DNA from: DATLRC01 sp035534895
GTDB lineage: Bacteria; Patescibacteriota; Saccharimonadia; Saccharimonadales; UBA4665
Assembly (NCBI GenBank): GCA_035534895.1
Contig: DATLRC010000003.1
Coordinates: 13,754 to 77,753 of the forward strand
DNA length: 64,000 nt
Direction of reading: 5' to 3'
This document shows positions 23,610 to 32,832 of the stretch, piece after piece. The first letter of the stretch is position 1; the number at the start of each line of letters is the position of its first letter. Made by a program: the position numbers and the translations under genes. Below the pieces are notes generated by a model. The model was not told the origin of the DNA, did not search any database, and saw only the letters and a program-made list of their open reading frames with translations.

Positions 23610-24650
23610 ATGACCCACCAAAATCCGCACATTAAACAAGTCGCCGAAACTTTAAGAAAACGCTTGCCGGAGCTAGGCAACAAAGCTGATATTTTAAAAG
23701 CCGTCGAACTTAAAGCTCTCTATGAGGAGCTTAAAACCTTGCCCATAGAGGAGAGAGCTGCTTTCGGGCAAGAAGTTAACGAGCTCCAAAGCGAGCTACG
23801 ACAATTGGTCTTAGAAGGCCAAAAGGGCACCAAAACAATTATCCCGATTGATGTCACTGCGCCATTCGACTCTAACAGTCTTCCAAATAAACGGCCCCGT
23901 CTTTTGAATACCGAAAACGGCAGCCGACACCCCCTGATGAGTGAACTAGATAAAATTCTAGATATTTTTTACCGAACTGGCTTCTCTGCCGTCGAAAGTC
24001 GTTTAATTGATGATGATTACCATATGTTCTCTAGCCTAAACTTTCCCGAAGATCACCCAGCTCGTGACGATTATGACACCTTTATGACCACAGAGGGTCT
24101 GATAGCACCGGCTCATACTTCAACCATGCAGAATCGGGTCCTAAAGCTCTATAAGCCTGAGCTGGAAGCCGGACGAGCTATTAGCGTCGTCATTCCAGGC
24201 CGTGTCTTTCGTAACGAAGACCTTGATGCTCGCCACGAACACACTTTCTACCAACTGGAAGGTGTCTATGTAGACCGCGGTGTGCATGTCGGCCAGCTTA
24301 TTGCCACCCTAAAAGCCTTTCTGGAAGAGTATTATCACAAGCAGCTGTCTGTCAAAACGCAACCCTTTTACTTCCCGTTCACTGAACCAAGTTTTGAGTT
24401 TGCTCTTAGCTGCCCCTTTTGTGACCAAAGGGGCTGCCCAATATGTAGCCACAGCGGCTGGATTGAACTTCTGGGCTGCGGCATGATTCATCCTAATGTT
24501 TTGCATCAAGCAGGAATCGATCCGGAGCGCTACAGCGGCTTTGCCTGGGGCAGTGGCATCGATCGTTTGGTGATGATGAAGTACGGTATCGAAGACGTCC
24601 GCCATTTTGAATCGGCTAAACTAGATTTTCTGAGGCAGTTCAATGACTAA
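23610..24650 (+). CDS. pheS: Phenylalanyl-tRNA synthetase alpha subunit
   Basis: The 346-residue subunit carries the class II catalytic core: HTSTMQNRVL, RVFRNEDLDARHEHTFYQLEG (motif 2) and GCGMIHPNVL/FAWGSGIDRLVMMKYG (motif 3). An inserted CPFCDQRGCPICSHSGW near residue 262 forms a zinc knuckle seen in a subset of PheS proteins. TATACT lies 11 nt before ATG 23610; an in-frame TTG at 23598 is less likely. It overlaps the following small gene by 8 nt. Confidence 0.96.
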   Translation: MTHQNPHIKQVAETLRKRLPELGNKADILKAVELKALYEELKTLPIEERAAFGQEVNELQSELRQLVLEGQKGTKTIIPIDVTAPFDSNSLPNKRPRLLNTENGSRHPLMSELDKILDIFYRTGFSAVESRLIDDDYHMFSSLNFPEDHPARDDYDTFMTTEGLIAPAHTSTMQNRVLKLYKPELEAGRAISVVIPGRVFRNEDLDARHEHTFYQLEGVYVDRGVHVGQLIATLKAFLEEYYHKQLSVKTQPFYFPFTEPSFEFALSCPFCDQRGCPICSHSGWIELLGCGMIHPNVLHQAGIDPERYSGFAWGSGIDRLVMMKYGIEDVRHFESAKLDFLRQFND

Positions 24651-24816
24651 TCTCAGCTTAAGCTACAGTTGCCCGGTTTGCGGACTCCATTACCAATCAA
24701 TTGACCTGGCAGGCGCCTGCAAGACGTTTTGTAGTCGCTTCCAGAGCTGCAATCTGGATATTGCCACCAACTCCATTGAATATCAAAAAAGTCATCCAAA
24801 GAGGAAGAAGCAATGA
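24643..24816 (+). CDS. Small zinc-ribbon protein (57 aa) between pheS and pheT
   Basis: A short unlisted gene from ATG 24643 (inside the pheS end) to TGA 24816, whose last bases overlap the pheT start as ATGA. It encodes cysteines at positions 10, 13, 26, 30 and 36 (SCPVCG, ACKTFC, QSC), a likely zinc-binding fold, and ends in a Lys/Arg-rich tail (HPKRKKQ) suited to RNA binding. Both overlaps predict translational coupling with the two synthetase subunits. Cysteine pattern, codon usage like the neighbours, and exact nesting argue it is real. Function unknown; a PheRS or tRNA accessory factor is inference. Confidence 0.75.
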   Translation: MTNLSLSYSCPVCGLHYQSIDLAGACKTFCSRFQSCNLDIATNSIEYQKSHPKRKKQ

Positions 24817-27371
24817 AAATAAGCCTCCAGATGATTAAGCAGCTTGGCTATCATAAGTTGCTTGAGTTACCGCTTAAGGAATTGATTGACAAAATTGACT
24901 CTCAGCTTGGAGCAATTGAGTCGGCTCCAGTTGATCTCGGTAGCCTCTACCAAGGTATTTTGGTAGTTAAGGTGGTCTCTTGTCACAAACACCCCGAGGC
25001 CGACAAATTAACCATCTGCTTGATCGACGATGGTCGAGTTACGAAAGACGTCAAACGAGACTCTGAGGGCCTTGTTCAGGTAGTTTGCGGTGCACCGAAC
25101 GTCCGGGCAGGCTTAAGTGCCATCTGGTTGCCCCCTGGAACTGTTGTTCCAAGCAGCTTCGGCGCTAGTCCATTTAGACTCGAAGTCCGTGAAATACGAG
25201 GCCAAATAAGTAACGGCATGTTAGGTAGTCCACATGAGCTTGGTGTTAGCGATGACCAAAGCGGCATTCTTGAGCTCAGTGAGCCTGAATTTAGGCCACA
25301 GGCAGTTCTTCCGGGGACAGAATTTAAGCAGCTACTAGGCTTAGACGATGTGATACTGGAAATCGAAAACAAAATGTTTACCCATCGTCCGGACTGTTTT
25401 GGCCTACTTGGTCTAGCTAGGGAGATTGCCGGTATTCAGAACCAACCATTTAAATCGCCTGCCTGGTACCAAATGGTGCCCGATATGCCAACAGGCGACG
25501 GATTAAAACTAGCTTTAAACAATGAATTGCCGGAGCTAGCACCACGTTTTGTGGCCCTGGCAATCAAGGACCTAAGCATTAAACCGAGCCCTATTTGGCT
25601 CCAAAGCCAGCTCTATCGACTGGGTATAAGGCCAATAAACAACGTTGTCGACAGCACTAATTATTTGATGCTCCTGAGCGGCCAGCCGTTGCATGCTTAT
25701 GACTATGACAAGGTCAAGGCCTTAGACCCTGGTGCAGACCAGGCCACACTGGTGGTTCGAAATCCTAAGCCCAACGAAAAATTAAGCCTCCTAAACGGTA
25801 AAACTATCACTCCCGATCCCAAGACACTTTTAATTGCTTCTGGCCAGGCGGCTATTGGTCTGGCAGGAGTTATGGGCGGTAGCCAAACCGAAGTCGACAA
25901 TAATACCAAAAACATTATTTTGGAATGTGCCACCTTTGATATGTATTCAATTCGTCGAACAGCAATGGCTCAAGGATTGTTTAGCGATGCCGTTACTCGT
26001 TTCACTAAAGGTCAAAGCCCGCTTCAAAACCTGGCAGTCATCCTAAAAGCTCTCGAACAGATTACCGAACTGGCCGGTGGTTCACTTGCCTCACCAGTAA
26101 TAGACCTAAATCATCTATCGGGTGAGGTGACTAATCGGGGCAGTCTTTATCCTCCAGTAACTGTCAGTACTGACTTTATTAACGCTCGACTGGGCTCAGC
26201 CCTAGACTCCAAAGAAATCCAATCATTGCTTCAAAATGTAGAGTTTGAGGTCACCCTTGATCAGCAACTAAGCGTCCAAGCCCCATTTTGGCGAACCGAT
26301 ATTGAACTGCGTGAAGATGTCGTTGAGGAGGTCGGTCGTCTTTACGGCTATCACAAACTCGCCCTTCAGTTGCCAAAGCGAGACCTGATGCCGGTAACCG
26401 AAAATCCGTCATTGGCTCTTAAAACCCGAATTCGTAACCAACTAAGTCGAGCTGGTGCCAATGAGCTGCTAAGCTATAGCTTTATTGACGGCGGATTGCT
26501 CGATAAGAGTGGCCAAAATAAAGATCTTGCTTTTCAACTGGCTAACGCCTTAAGCCCAGAGCTTCAGTACTATCGTTTGTCGCTAACACCGAGTTTAGCT
26601 CAAAAAGTTCACCCTAACATTAAAGCAGGCTATGACCAATTTGCTCTTTTTGAGCTTGGCAAGACGCATGCCAAAAGCGAACTTGATGAAGCAGGATTGC
26701 CGATTGAATCCGAACGTTTGGGACTAATATTTGCAGCAGAACCGAAACTGGCGGCCGCCCAATACAGTGGTGCTGCTTACTATCAGGCCCTCCATTATGC
26801 CCAGAATTTATTAAGCGAGCTTGGCGGTTGGTCGCATATAAAACTTATCCCAGCGACTGAAGTTGAAACTGAATCAAGCTTGTTTGATCAAATGCTCAAG
26901 CCCTTTGACCCTAAACGATCGTCTGTCCTCTACCAGGGAAGCCAACTAATTGGCATTGTCGGCGAGTATAACTCGACTCTGGCCGGAGCCCTTAAATTAC
27001 CTGACTTTTGTGCCGGCTTCGAGCTGTTGTTAAGCGGACTCAGTTTTGACACTCAAAGGCCGTACCTACAGCTATCCCGCTTCCCAAGCACTTTCCAGGA
27101 TATTTGCCTCAAAGTCCCTGCCGGCCTAGCCTACGCCGAGCTATTTGACTTTCTGTCTGCTGAACTCGCCAAAATTCAACCCCCCAAAAGCCACGCCCAA
27201 CTTACCCCCCTTGATATCTATTCTCGCCCAGATGATCTGCAGCACAAACAAATGACCTGGCGTCTTGAAATTGTTAGCTATCAAAAAACGATGACCGACC
27301 AAGAAGTGAATAGCTTACTGGATTCTCTGGCCGAGAGCGCAAATCAAAAATTTGCAGCCGAGAGAGTCTAG
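24813..27371 (+). CDS. pheT: Phenylalanyl-tRNA synthetase beta subunit
   Basis: Full-length 852-residue subunit. Domains in order: EMAP-like tRNA-binding domain (about 40-155), B3/B4 editing domain (about 220-400, with NNVVDSTNYLMLLSGQPLHAYD), B5 (about 420-500), catalytic-like core, and the FDX-ACB anticodon-binding domain at the end (SRFPSTFQDICLKVP onward). It pairs with PheS as an (alpha-beta)2 enzyme. ATG 24813 overlaps the small zinc-ribbon gene by 4 nt. Confidence 0.96.
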   Translation: MKISLQMIKQLGYHKLLELPLKELIDKIDSQLGAIESAPVDLGSLYQGILVVKVVSCHKHPEADKLTICLIDDGRVTKDVKRDSEGLVQVVCGAPNVRAGLSAIWLPPGTVVPSSFGASPFRLEVREIRGQISNGMLGSPHELGVSDDQSGILELSEPEFRPQAVLPGTEFKQLLGLDDVILEIENKMFTHRPDCFGLLGLAREIAGIQNQPFKSPAWYQMVPDMPTGDGLKLALNNELPELAPRFVALAIKDLSIKPSPIWLQSQLYRLGIRPINNVVDSTNYLMLLSGQPLHAYDYDKVKALDPGADQATLVVRNPKPNEKLSLLNGKTITPDPKTLLIASGQAAIGLAGVMGGSQTEVDNNTKNIILECATFDMYSIRRTAMAQGLFSDAVTRFTKGQSPLQNLAVILKALEQITELAGGSLASPVIDLNHLSGEVTNRGSLYPPVTVSTDFINARLGSALDSKEIQSLLQNVEFEVTLDQQLSVQAPFWRTDIELREDVVEEVGRLYGYHKLALQLPKRDLMPVTENPSLALKTRIRNQLSRAGANELLSYSFIDGGLLDKSGQNKDLAFQLANALSPELQYYRLSLTPSLAQKVHPNIKAGYDQFALFELGKTHAKSELDEAGLPIESERLGLIFAAEPKLAAAQYSGAAYYQALHYAQNLLSELGGWSHIKLIPATEVETESSLFDQMLKPFDPKRSSVLYQGSQLIGIVGEYNSTLAGALKLPDFCAGFELLLSGLSFDTQRPYLQLSRFPSTFQDICLKVPAGLAYAELFDFLSAELAKIQPPKSHAQLTPLDIYSRPDDLQHKQMTWRLEIVSYQKTMTDQEVNSLLDSLAESANQKFAAERV

Positions 27372-27379
27372 TCCAGACC

Positions 27380-29152
27380 ATGAAGCCCATTTGGCGAATC
27401 CTACGCTCGACTAACCAGCTATGGCGCTATTACTTGGCCATAGGTGTTCTAACGATCAGCCTGTCGATTTTGAACCTGCTCCAGCCTTTATTTACCGGCT
27501 GGGCAATTGACGAAGTACGCCGTGGTGCCGAAGCACGTATCAGCTACGTAGTTTTTCTAGCAATCGCTATCTTCGTTAGCGATCTAGGAGCCAATTTGTT
27601 TAGTAATATTAGCGGTTATCTGGGTGATCAAATGGCAGTTAAGGCCAATAAGATCTTAAGTGATCGTTACTACCGACACATCCTGAGCCTCAGCCAACGC
27701 TACTTTGACAGGGAATTGTCGGGTAAGATCATTAACCGCCTGAATCGCTCGATCTTCCAGATTAGCAACTTCATGAACATGGTTAGCAACAACTTCCTGC
27801 AATTTATCTTCAGTACTGTTTTTGCCCTTTTGATCGTCGCCCACTACAGTTGGCAAGTAGCCCTAATGTTACTGTCACTTTACCCGATCTATGTTTGGAT
27901 GACTGTTCGAACCAGTAATACCTGGCAGGAATACCAAAGCCAAAAGAATCAACACTACGATATCGCCAGTGGCCGGTTCGCTGAGGCTATAGGACAAGTT
28001 AAGGTAGTTAAAAGTTACAATCAAGAAAAGCAAGAACTGTCATTTTTCGCTCGTCACCTAGAGAAGGCAATTAGCATCAATCGTCCCCAATCTCGTTACT
28101 GGCACCAACGAGACGTCCGGCGCCGAGTGCTTATGAGTATCATCTTTTTCGGGGTATATCTCTATATATTTGTCGGAGCGGTTCACGGAAGGTTTACACC
28201 CGGACAGGCTGTGGCTCTAATCCTTTACGCCATGCAGATCAGGATCCCAATATTTACCATTAGTTTCCTGGTCGAAAATAGCCAGCGGGCGATTGCAGAT
28301 AGCCGCGACTATTTCGAGATCATGAACATCAAACCAGACATAATTGATCAACCCTCAGCTCAGAAACTGGTCATTAATTCCGGCCAAGTCACTTTTGAAA
28401 AGGTATCGTTCGGCTATGACCATAATCAGGCGGTCTTAAAAGAGCTCTCCTTTGACATCAAACCACATACTAAAGTTGCTCTAGTTGGTGAAAGCGGAGA
28501 AGGCAAGACAACAATCACCAACTTACTACTCCGTCTTTATGAACCACAATCTGGGCGGATTCTAATTGACGGCCAAGATATTTCCCAGGTTAGTCAACAC
28601 TCATTGAGATCGTCAGTTAGCGTGGTCTTTCAGGAACCGGCACTCTTTAGCGGCACCATTAGGGAAAATATCAGCTATTCCAGACAAGATGCCAGTGATC
28701 AAGAAGTCGAAGCCGCTGCCAAGGCTGCCAACGCAGACGTTTTTATCACGGCCTTTGCTAAGGGCTACGACAGTCAAATCGGCGAGCACGGTCTTAAACT
28801 AAGTGGTGGCCAAAAGCAACGTCTGGCAATTGCCAGAGCACTTCTTAAGAACGCCCCACTGCTTATTATGGATGAAGCCACTAGTAGCCTGGATGGGAAG
28901 AGCGAACAACTGGTTCAAGAGGCTCTGGAGCGACTAATGGAAGGTCGAACAACGATCATTATTGCTCATCGCTTGAGCACCATTGCCCACGTCGATCAAA
29001 TTATTACTCTCCGAAATGGCCAAGTAGACGAGATTGGCTCGCCGGCAAGCCTATCCGAAAGCAAGGGCATTTACGCTCAACTACTGGAGCTTCAGGAACG
29101 ACACACTAAAGCGACCAAAAAGAAACTCAAAGCTTTTGAGATCAAAGTCTGA
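27380..29152 (+). CDS. ABC exporter, fused permease and ATPase
   Basis: The 590-residue half-transporter has six membrane helices (about 15-310) and a nucleotide-binding domain with Walker A GESGEGKTT (near 372), signature LSGGQKQRLAIARAL (near 476), Walker B LLIMDEATSSLD and the H-loop IIAHRLST. It should work as a homodimer exporting lipid, peptide or drug. It starts 8 nt after pheT and may share its transcript. Confidence 0.93.
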   Translation: MKPIWRILRSTNQLWRYYLAIGVLTISLSILNLLQPLFTGWAIDEVRRGAEARISYVVFLAIAIFVSDLGANLFSNISGYLGDQMAVKANKILSDRYYRHILSLSQRYFDRELSGKIINRLNRSIFQISNFMNMVSNNFLQFIFSTVFALLIVAHYSWQVALMLLSLYPIYVWMTVRTSNTWQEYQSQKNQHYDIASGRFAEAIGQVKVVKSYNQEKQELSFFARHLEKAISINRPQSRYWHQRDVRRRVLMSIIFFGVYLYIFVGAVHGRFTPGQAVALILYAMQIRIPIFTISFLVENSQRAIADSRDYFEIMNIKPDIIDQPSAQKLVINSGQVTFEKVSFGYDHNQAVLKELSFDIKPHTKVALVGESGEGKTTITNLLLRLYEPQSGRILIDGQDISQVSQHSLRSSVSVVFQEPALFSGTIRENISYSRQDASDQEVEAAAKAANADVFITAFAKGYDSQIGEHGLKLSGGQKQRLAIARALLKNAPLLIMDEATSSLDGKSEQLVQEALERLMEGRTTIIIAHRLSTIAHVDQIITLRNGQVDEIGSPASLSESKGIYAQLLELQERHTKATKKKLKAFEIKV

Positions 29153-29229
29153 CCTTTGTTATAAAAATAATTTTTATGTTTTGAATTATTCGATCTCTAA
29201 TAACTTTTCAATAGTATACTAAGACTGAT

Positions 29230-29667
29230 ATGCGTAAAGCAGTACGAGCGATTGTTATAAAAGATGATGCCTTGCTAGTAATGGAGCGCAATAAGTTTGG
29301 CCTGCGCTACGATACCCTAATTGGTGGTGGAATAGATTTTGCTGAGACGGCCGAGCAATCACTTCGTCGAGAACTCCAGGAAGAATCGGGTATCGAGATA
29401 GATAAGCCACGACTTATTTTTATCGAGGAGGCTGGCAATCCCTACGGCACACAATACATCTATCTCTGTCAGTATCTAAGCGGCCAACCGGCTCTAGCCA
29501 AGGACTCAATGGAGGCTAAGATTAATAGTGGCGGCCAGAATCTATACCAGCCTAAATGGTTGCCCCTCAAAGATTTGCCCCAAAGCAATTTCCTGTCAGC
29601 CAACTTAAAACAAGCAATTCTGGAAGGAATTGACAAGAGCTGGCCAACGACAGTCCAAGTTATCTAG
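29230..29667 (+). CDS. Nudix hydrolase
   Basis: The 145-residue protein has a full Nudix box GGGIDFAETAEQSLRRELQEESGI (near residues 33-56), the site of Mg-dependent hydrolysis of nucleoside-diphosphate-X compounds. Substrate is not predictable. TATACT (29215-29220) lies 9 nt before ATG 29230 and there is no Shine-Dalgarno. Confidence 0.92.
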   Translation: MRKAVRAIVIKDDALLVMERNKFGLRYDTLIGGGIDFAETAEQSLRRELQEESGIEIDKPRLIFIEEAGNPYGTQYIYLCQYLSGQPALAKDSMEAKINSGGQNLYQPKWLPLKDLPQSNFLSANLKQAILEGIDKSWPTTVQVI

Positions 29668-29721
29668 CGCACACTATATTTGGGTATTATCTAAATATAT
29701 GTCAACATATAGTAAATCATG

Positions 29722-29727
29722 TATAAT
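29722..29727 (+). promoter_or_regulatory. -10 box TATAAT of the 265-aa gene
   Basis: TATAAT with a weak TGTCAA 16 bp upstream. The transcript keeps a leader of about 38 nt with AAGGAG, unlike the leaderless genes around it. Confidence 0.5.
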
Positions 29728-29771
29728 GAGGCGCATACATTTTTTGAGATAGAAGTAAGGAGCTTAAAGAG

Positions 29772-30569
29772 ATGGCAATTGAAGGGTTGATAACTGTTCC
29801 ACAACCCAGTGAAGTTAATCTAAATGATGACCACGTTGGTGCTTCAGTCGAAGCCCTAGATATACTTGGTTTAGTTAAAGACCGTGATCAGGTCACAGAA
29901 TCCGTTGCTGCAGAGTATAGTGCACTTAACCAAAGTGGCAGGACTGGCGAAGCTTTTGTTCAACTACCCCGATCAGTTATCACGCTCGAGGGCATGGTAA
30001 ATGGCTTAGACAACGCAAAATACCCCGGTGATAGACAGTATCCTGAAACTTTCGTTGTTTGTGAGCTTTGGACACCTGGTTTTGACAAGGGTGGCTACAA
30101 TGCTCAAGAACTCGACAACCTGACACTCGGTGGTGATGGCAACTTTGCTCCACACGCCCGTCTAGCTATACACAATACTGCAAGCGCAAAGGAACCTCTG
30201 CTTCATTTCCTATATAAACCAATTGATAGCACGAGAACCAAGGGAAAAGAGCAAACACAGCTTGGTGCTATTGAAAAAGCAGTAAAAGCCTATGAAGCTG
30301 AGAGCCACGAAGGCTTCGAGATGACTCCCCTGAACGCTAAAGCCGTCGCTTTCATTGCCCTAGTCCGCCGCATTAAGGGTGAAGCTATGCCTATGGCTTG
30401 GGGTTATATGCGAGACGCTACGCTGTCTAGTAAAACTGTGGACGGCGTCTCGCTTGTCGGGTACGTGCACTCCTTTGGTGATAGGTTCGGCCTGGACGAG
30501 TCTGACGGTTACGCTCGCTCGAACGTTGGTGTTGGTCTCTCGGTAGGGCCAAAAGAACTTAAATCTTAA
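29772..30569 (+). CDS. Hypothetical protein (265 aa)
   Basis: Not recognised. The protein is soluble, acidic and without signal peptide. It contains a two-domain pattern with Asp/Gly-rich loops (NLTLGGDGNFAPHARLAIH; SFGDRFGLDESDGYA). AAGGAG 9 nt before ATG 29772 and a separate promoter suggest strong, independent expression. It is flanked by unrelated genes. Confidence 0.7.
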   Translation: MAIEGLITVPQPSEVNLNDDHVGASVEALDILGLVKDRDQVTESVAAEYSALNQSGRTGEAFVQLPRSVITLEGMVNGLDNAKYPGDRQYPETFVVCELWTPGFDKGGYNAQELDNLTLGGDGNFAPHARLAIHNTASAKEPLLHFLYKPIDSTRTKGKEQTQLGAIEKAVKAYEAESHEGFEMTPLNAKAVAFIALVRRIKGEAMPMAWGYMRDATLSSKTVDGVSLVGYVHSFGDRFGLDESDGYARSNVGVGLSVGPKELKS

Positions 30570-30627
30570 GTCTCACGTTTACCCCCCGGAAACATAAAGC
30601 CAATGTCTGGTATAATCTAAAACAATC

Positions 30628-31176
30628 ATGGCAACTAGAAAAAGAGACAGATTTTTTGCATTGTTTGGGGCACTACTCTTTTTAGTGACTTCCTCAGCCA
30701 TTACAATCGCCGTCGTCTTGTCTCTTATCCAACAGCATAAAAAGCCAACTGATGGTGCCACTAGCACTCCGAGCACACCGCCAACGAACACCAATCAACA
30801 ATCAACTAAATTAACGGGGACCAAAATGCAAAACTTTACGCCAACTGCAACACCACAAACTAAACTCCAAGCCATCGATACGGTAGTCGGTAGCGGTGCC
30901 GTGGTTAAGGCCGGAGATAATATTACCGCCGATTATGTCGGTGCTTTAATGAGTAACGGCGTCATATTCGATGCTTCAGCTGACCATGGTGGCCCGCAGA
31001 CTTTTTCACTCAGTGGCGTAATTGCCGGCTGGTCACAGGGCATACCAGGTATGAAAGTCGGTGGTACCCGCCGTCTGCTAATACCGGCAAGTCTAGCTTA
31101 CGGCCCTCAATCGCAAACCGGTATTCCGGCCAACTCAGATTTAGTATTTGACGTAACAGTGACCAAAATAAATTAA
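30628..31176 (+). CDS. FKBP-type peptidyl-prolyl isomerase, membrane-anchored
   Basis: The 182-residue protein has one N-terminal membrane helix (about 9-35), a Thr/Pro/Gln-rich linker and a C-terminal FKBP domain (about 85-182): VVKAGDNITADYVG, NGVIFDAS, GVIAGWSQGIPGMKVGGTRRLLIPASLAYG, VFDVTVTKI. It should speed proline isomerisation of exported proteins outside the membrane. TATAAT lies 11 nt before ATG 30628. Confidence 0.92.
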   Translation: MATRKRDRFFALFGALLFLVTSSAITIAVVLSLIQQHKKPTDGATSTPSTPPTNTNQQSTKLTGTKMQNFTPTATPQTKLQAIDTVVGSGAVVKAGDNITADYVGALMSNGVIFDASADHGGPQTFSLSGVIAGWSQGIPGMKVGGTRRLLIPASLAYGPQSQTGIPANSDLVFDVTVTKIN

Positions 31177-31206
31177 ACAGAGACAAAACGTACTAAAAAG
31201 CACAAT

Positions 31207-31258
31207 ATATAGCGTCTTGAATAATACATAAACGCTATATACAATAGACTATAGTCTA
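31207..31258 (+). promoter_or_regulatory. Promoter with palindromic operators before the glutaredoxin gene
   Basis: TTGAAT (31217-31222), 17 bp and TACAAT (31240-31245) form a good promoter. A perfect 14-bp palindrome TAGACTATAGTCTA (31245-31258) covers the predicted start point, and a second inverted repeat ATATAGCG/CGCTATAT (31207-31214, 31233-31240) frames the -35 box. Both fit binding of a dimeric repressor. Confidence 0.6.
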
Positions 31259-31287
31259 CAAAAAATTTAAAAAGAGGGCTCCAAAAA

Positions 31288-31536
31288 ATGGTCAAAAAAA
31301 TCACTATCTTTACCACTAACACCTGCGCTTACTGCGTCATGGTTAAGAAATATCTTGATACTAAAGGCCGCAACTACGAAGTGGTTAACCTTGACGAACA
31401 CCCTCACCGTCAAGCCGAAGCCATGAAGCTAAGCGGTGCCCTAACCGTACCAGTGACAGTTGTAACCAAGCACGACGATAGCCAAGAAGTTATAGTCGGC
31501 TATAATCTCGCTAAATTAGCTCCAGCCGTTGCCTAG
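31288..31536 (+). CDS. Glutaredoxin-like protein
   Basis: The 82-residue thioredoxin-fold protein has the active site CAYC (near 13-16) and the cis-Pro segment TVPVTVV (near 54). It should reduce disulphides or glutathione/bacillithiol-like mixed disulphides, probably recharged by the thioredoxin reductase fusion encoded 93 nt downstream. GAGGG precedes ATG 31288. The promoter has a perfect palindrome, so it is likely redox- or stress-regulated. Confidence 0.9.
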   Translation: MVKKITIFTTNTCAYCVMVKKYLDTKGRNYEVVNLDEHPHRQAEAMKLSGALTVPVTVVTKHDDSQEVIVGYNLAKLAPAVA

Positions 31537-31616
31537 AATTACCAAGTTTTTTGCTATAGACATCGAACTGATCCCCCAGTACAAAAAACCTGGCAGCGAA
31601 ACCAGATAGCTGCTGT

Positions 31617-31622
31617 TACAAT
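31617..31622 (+). promoter_or_regulatory. -10 box TACAAT, leaderless start of the Grx-TrxB fusion
   Basis: TACAAT ends exactly 7 nt before ATG 31630. Confidence 0.55.
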
Positions 31623-31629
31623 ATATAAG

Positions 31630-32832
31630 ATGAGTCAAGTACAAAAAATCATAGAGTATGGTGCCGATTGGTGTGCCGATTGTCATAGAGTACGCGACAT
31701 TTTCGGGACCCAGAATATAGCTTACGAATATCGGAACAGTGATGATCCCAAAGTCCATGCCGAGATGCTAAAACTAGTCAACGGCAAGAACGAGATCCCG
31801 GTATTGCTGTTTCCTGACGGCAGCATTCTCCAAAACCCGGATAATACCACTTTGCTCAAAAAACTGGGAGTTAAGGTAGATGGCCAGAGAAAACACGACG
31901 TTGTTATGATCGGTGCCGGACCAGCTGCTCTAACGGCAGCCATCTATACCACCCGTGAAGACATTGAAACAGTGCTCGTAGAGCGAGGTGTTGTCGGTGG
32001 ATTGGCGGCAGTAACCGATAAAATAGATAACTACCCTGGTTTTGCTGATGGCATTGAAGGACTAACCCTAGCCGATAACCTGCGTAAACAAGCTGAACGT
32101 TTTGGGGCAGTCATTGACCTAGGAGAAGTTACGGCCATCGTTGACCAGGGGCAATTTAAACAACTACAAACAAGTGATGGCCATATCTATGCCCGAGCAG
32201 TACTGATTGCCACCGGAAGTGACTACAAGAAAATTGGCGTACCAGGAGAGAAAGAATATTATGCCCGTGGCGTCCACTACTGTGCGACCTGTGACGGTGC
32301 CTTTTACCGGGATAAGCATTTAGTAGTAATCGGCGGCGGTAACTCGGCAGTCCAAGAGACTATTTTCTTAACTCGTTTTGCCAGCCATATCGATCTGCTA
32401 GTTCGCTCAAGCATTAAAGCGAGTGATGTATTACAAGCAGACCTTGCGAAGATGGTTAAGGCTGGTAAGGTCAGCGTTCACCTAGAAACAAGCACCAACG
32501 AGATTGTTGGCCAGGATAACGGCGTCACCAAAGTCGTTGCTACAGATAATAAGTCAGCTCGAAAGATTGAATTTCCGACGGACGGAGTATTTGTCTTTGT
32601 TGGGCTTCAACCGAACTCACAATTTTTAGCTGGCAGCAAAGTGCAACTTGATGAAATTGGTTTAGTGAAGACTAATCAACGTTTAGAAACTGCCATACCG
32701 GGCGTGTTCGCTGCTGGTGACATCCGCTCAGGAGCAACAATGCAAATCGCTTCGGCAGCCGGAGAAGGAGCCACTGCAGCTCTAATGATCAGAGAATACC
32801 TCGAGGCAAAACCGCACCCAATTCAGAACTAG
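31630..32832 (+). CDS. trxB: Glutaredoxin-thioredoxin reductase fusion
   Basis: The 400-residue protein has an N-terminal thioredoxin-fold domain (about 1-80) with CADC (15-18), then a complete thioredoxin reductase: FAD site GAGPAALTAAIY (near 96-107), redox pair CATC (near 218-221), NADPH site GGGNSAVQE and C-terminal GVFAAGDIRS. The N-terminal domain may be the built-in electron acceptor, making a self-contained NADPH-dependent disulphide reductase. The free glutaredoxin upstream is a plausible second substrate. Confidence 0.93.
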   Translation: MSQVQKIIEYGADWCADCHRVRDIFGTQNIAYEYRNSDDPKVHAEMLKLVNGKNEIPVLLFPDGSILQNPDNTTLLKKLGVKVDGQRKHDVVMIGAGPAALTAAIYTTREDIETVLVERGVVGGLAAVTDKIDNYPGFADGIEGLTLADNLRKQAERFGAVIDLGEVTAIVDQGQFKQLQTSDGHIYARAVLIATGSDYKKIGVPGEKEYYARGVHYCATCDGAFYRDKHLVVIGGGNSAVQETIFLTRFASHIDLLVRSSIKASDVLQADLAKMVKAGKVSVHLETSTNEIVGQDNGVTKVVATDNKSARKIEFPTDGVFVFVGLQPNSQFLAGSKVQLDEIGLVKTNQRLETAIPGVFAAGDIRSGATMQIASAAGEGATAALMIREYLEAKPHPIQN

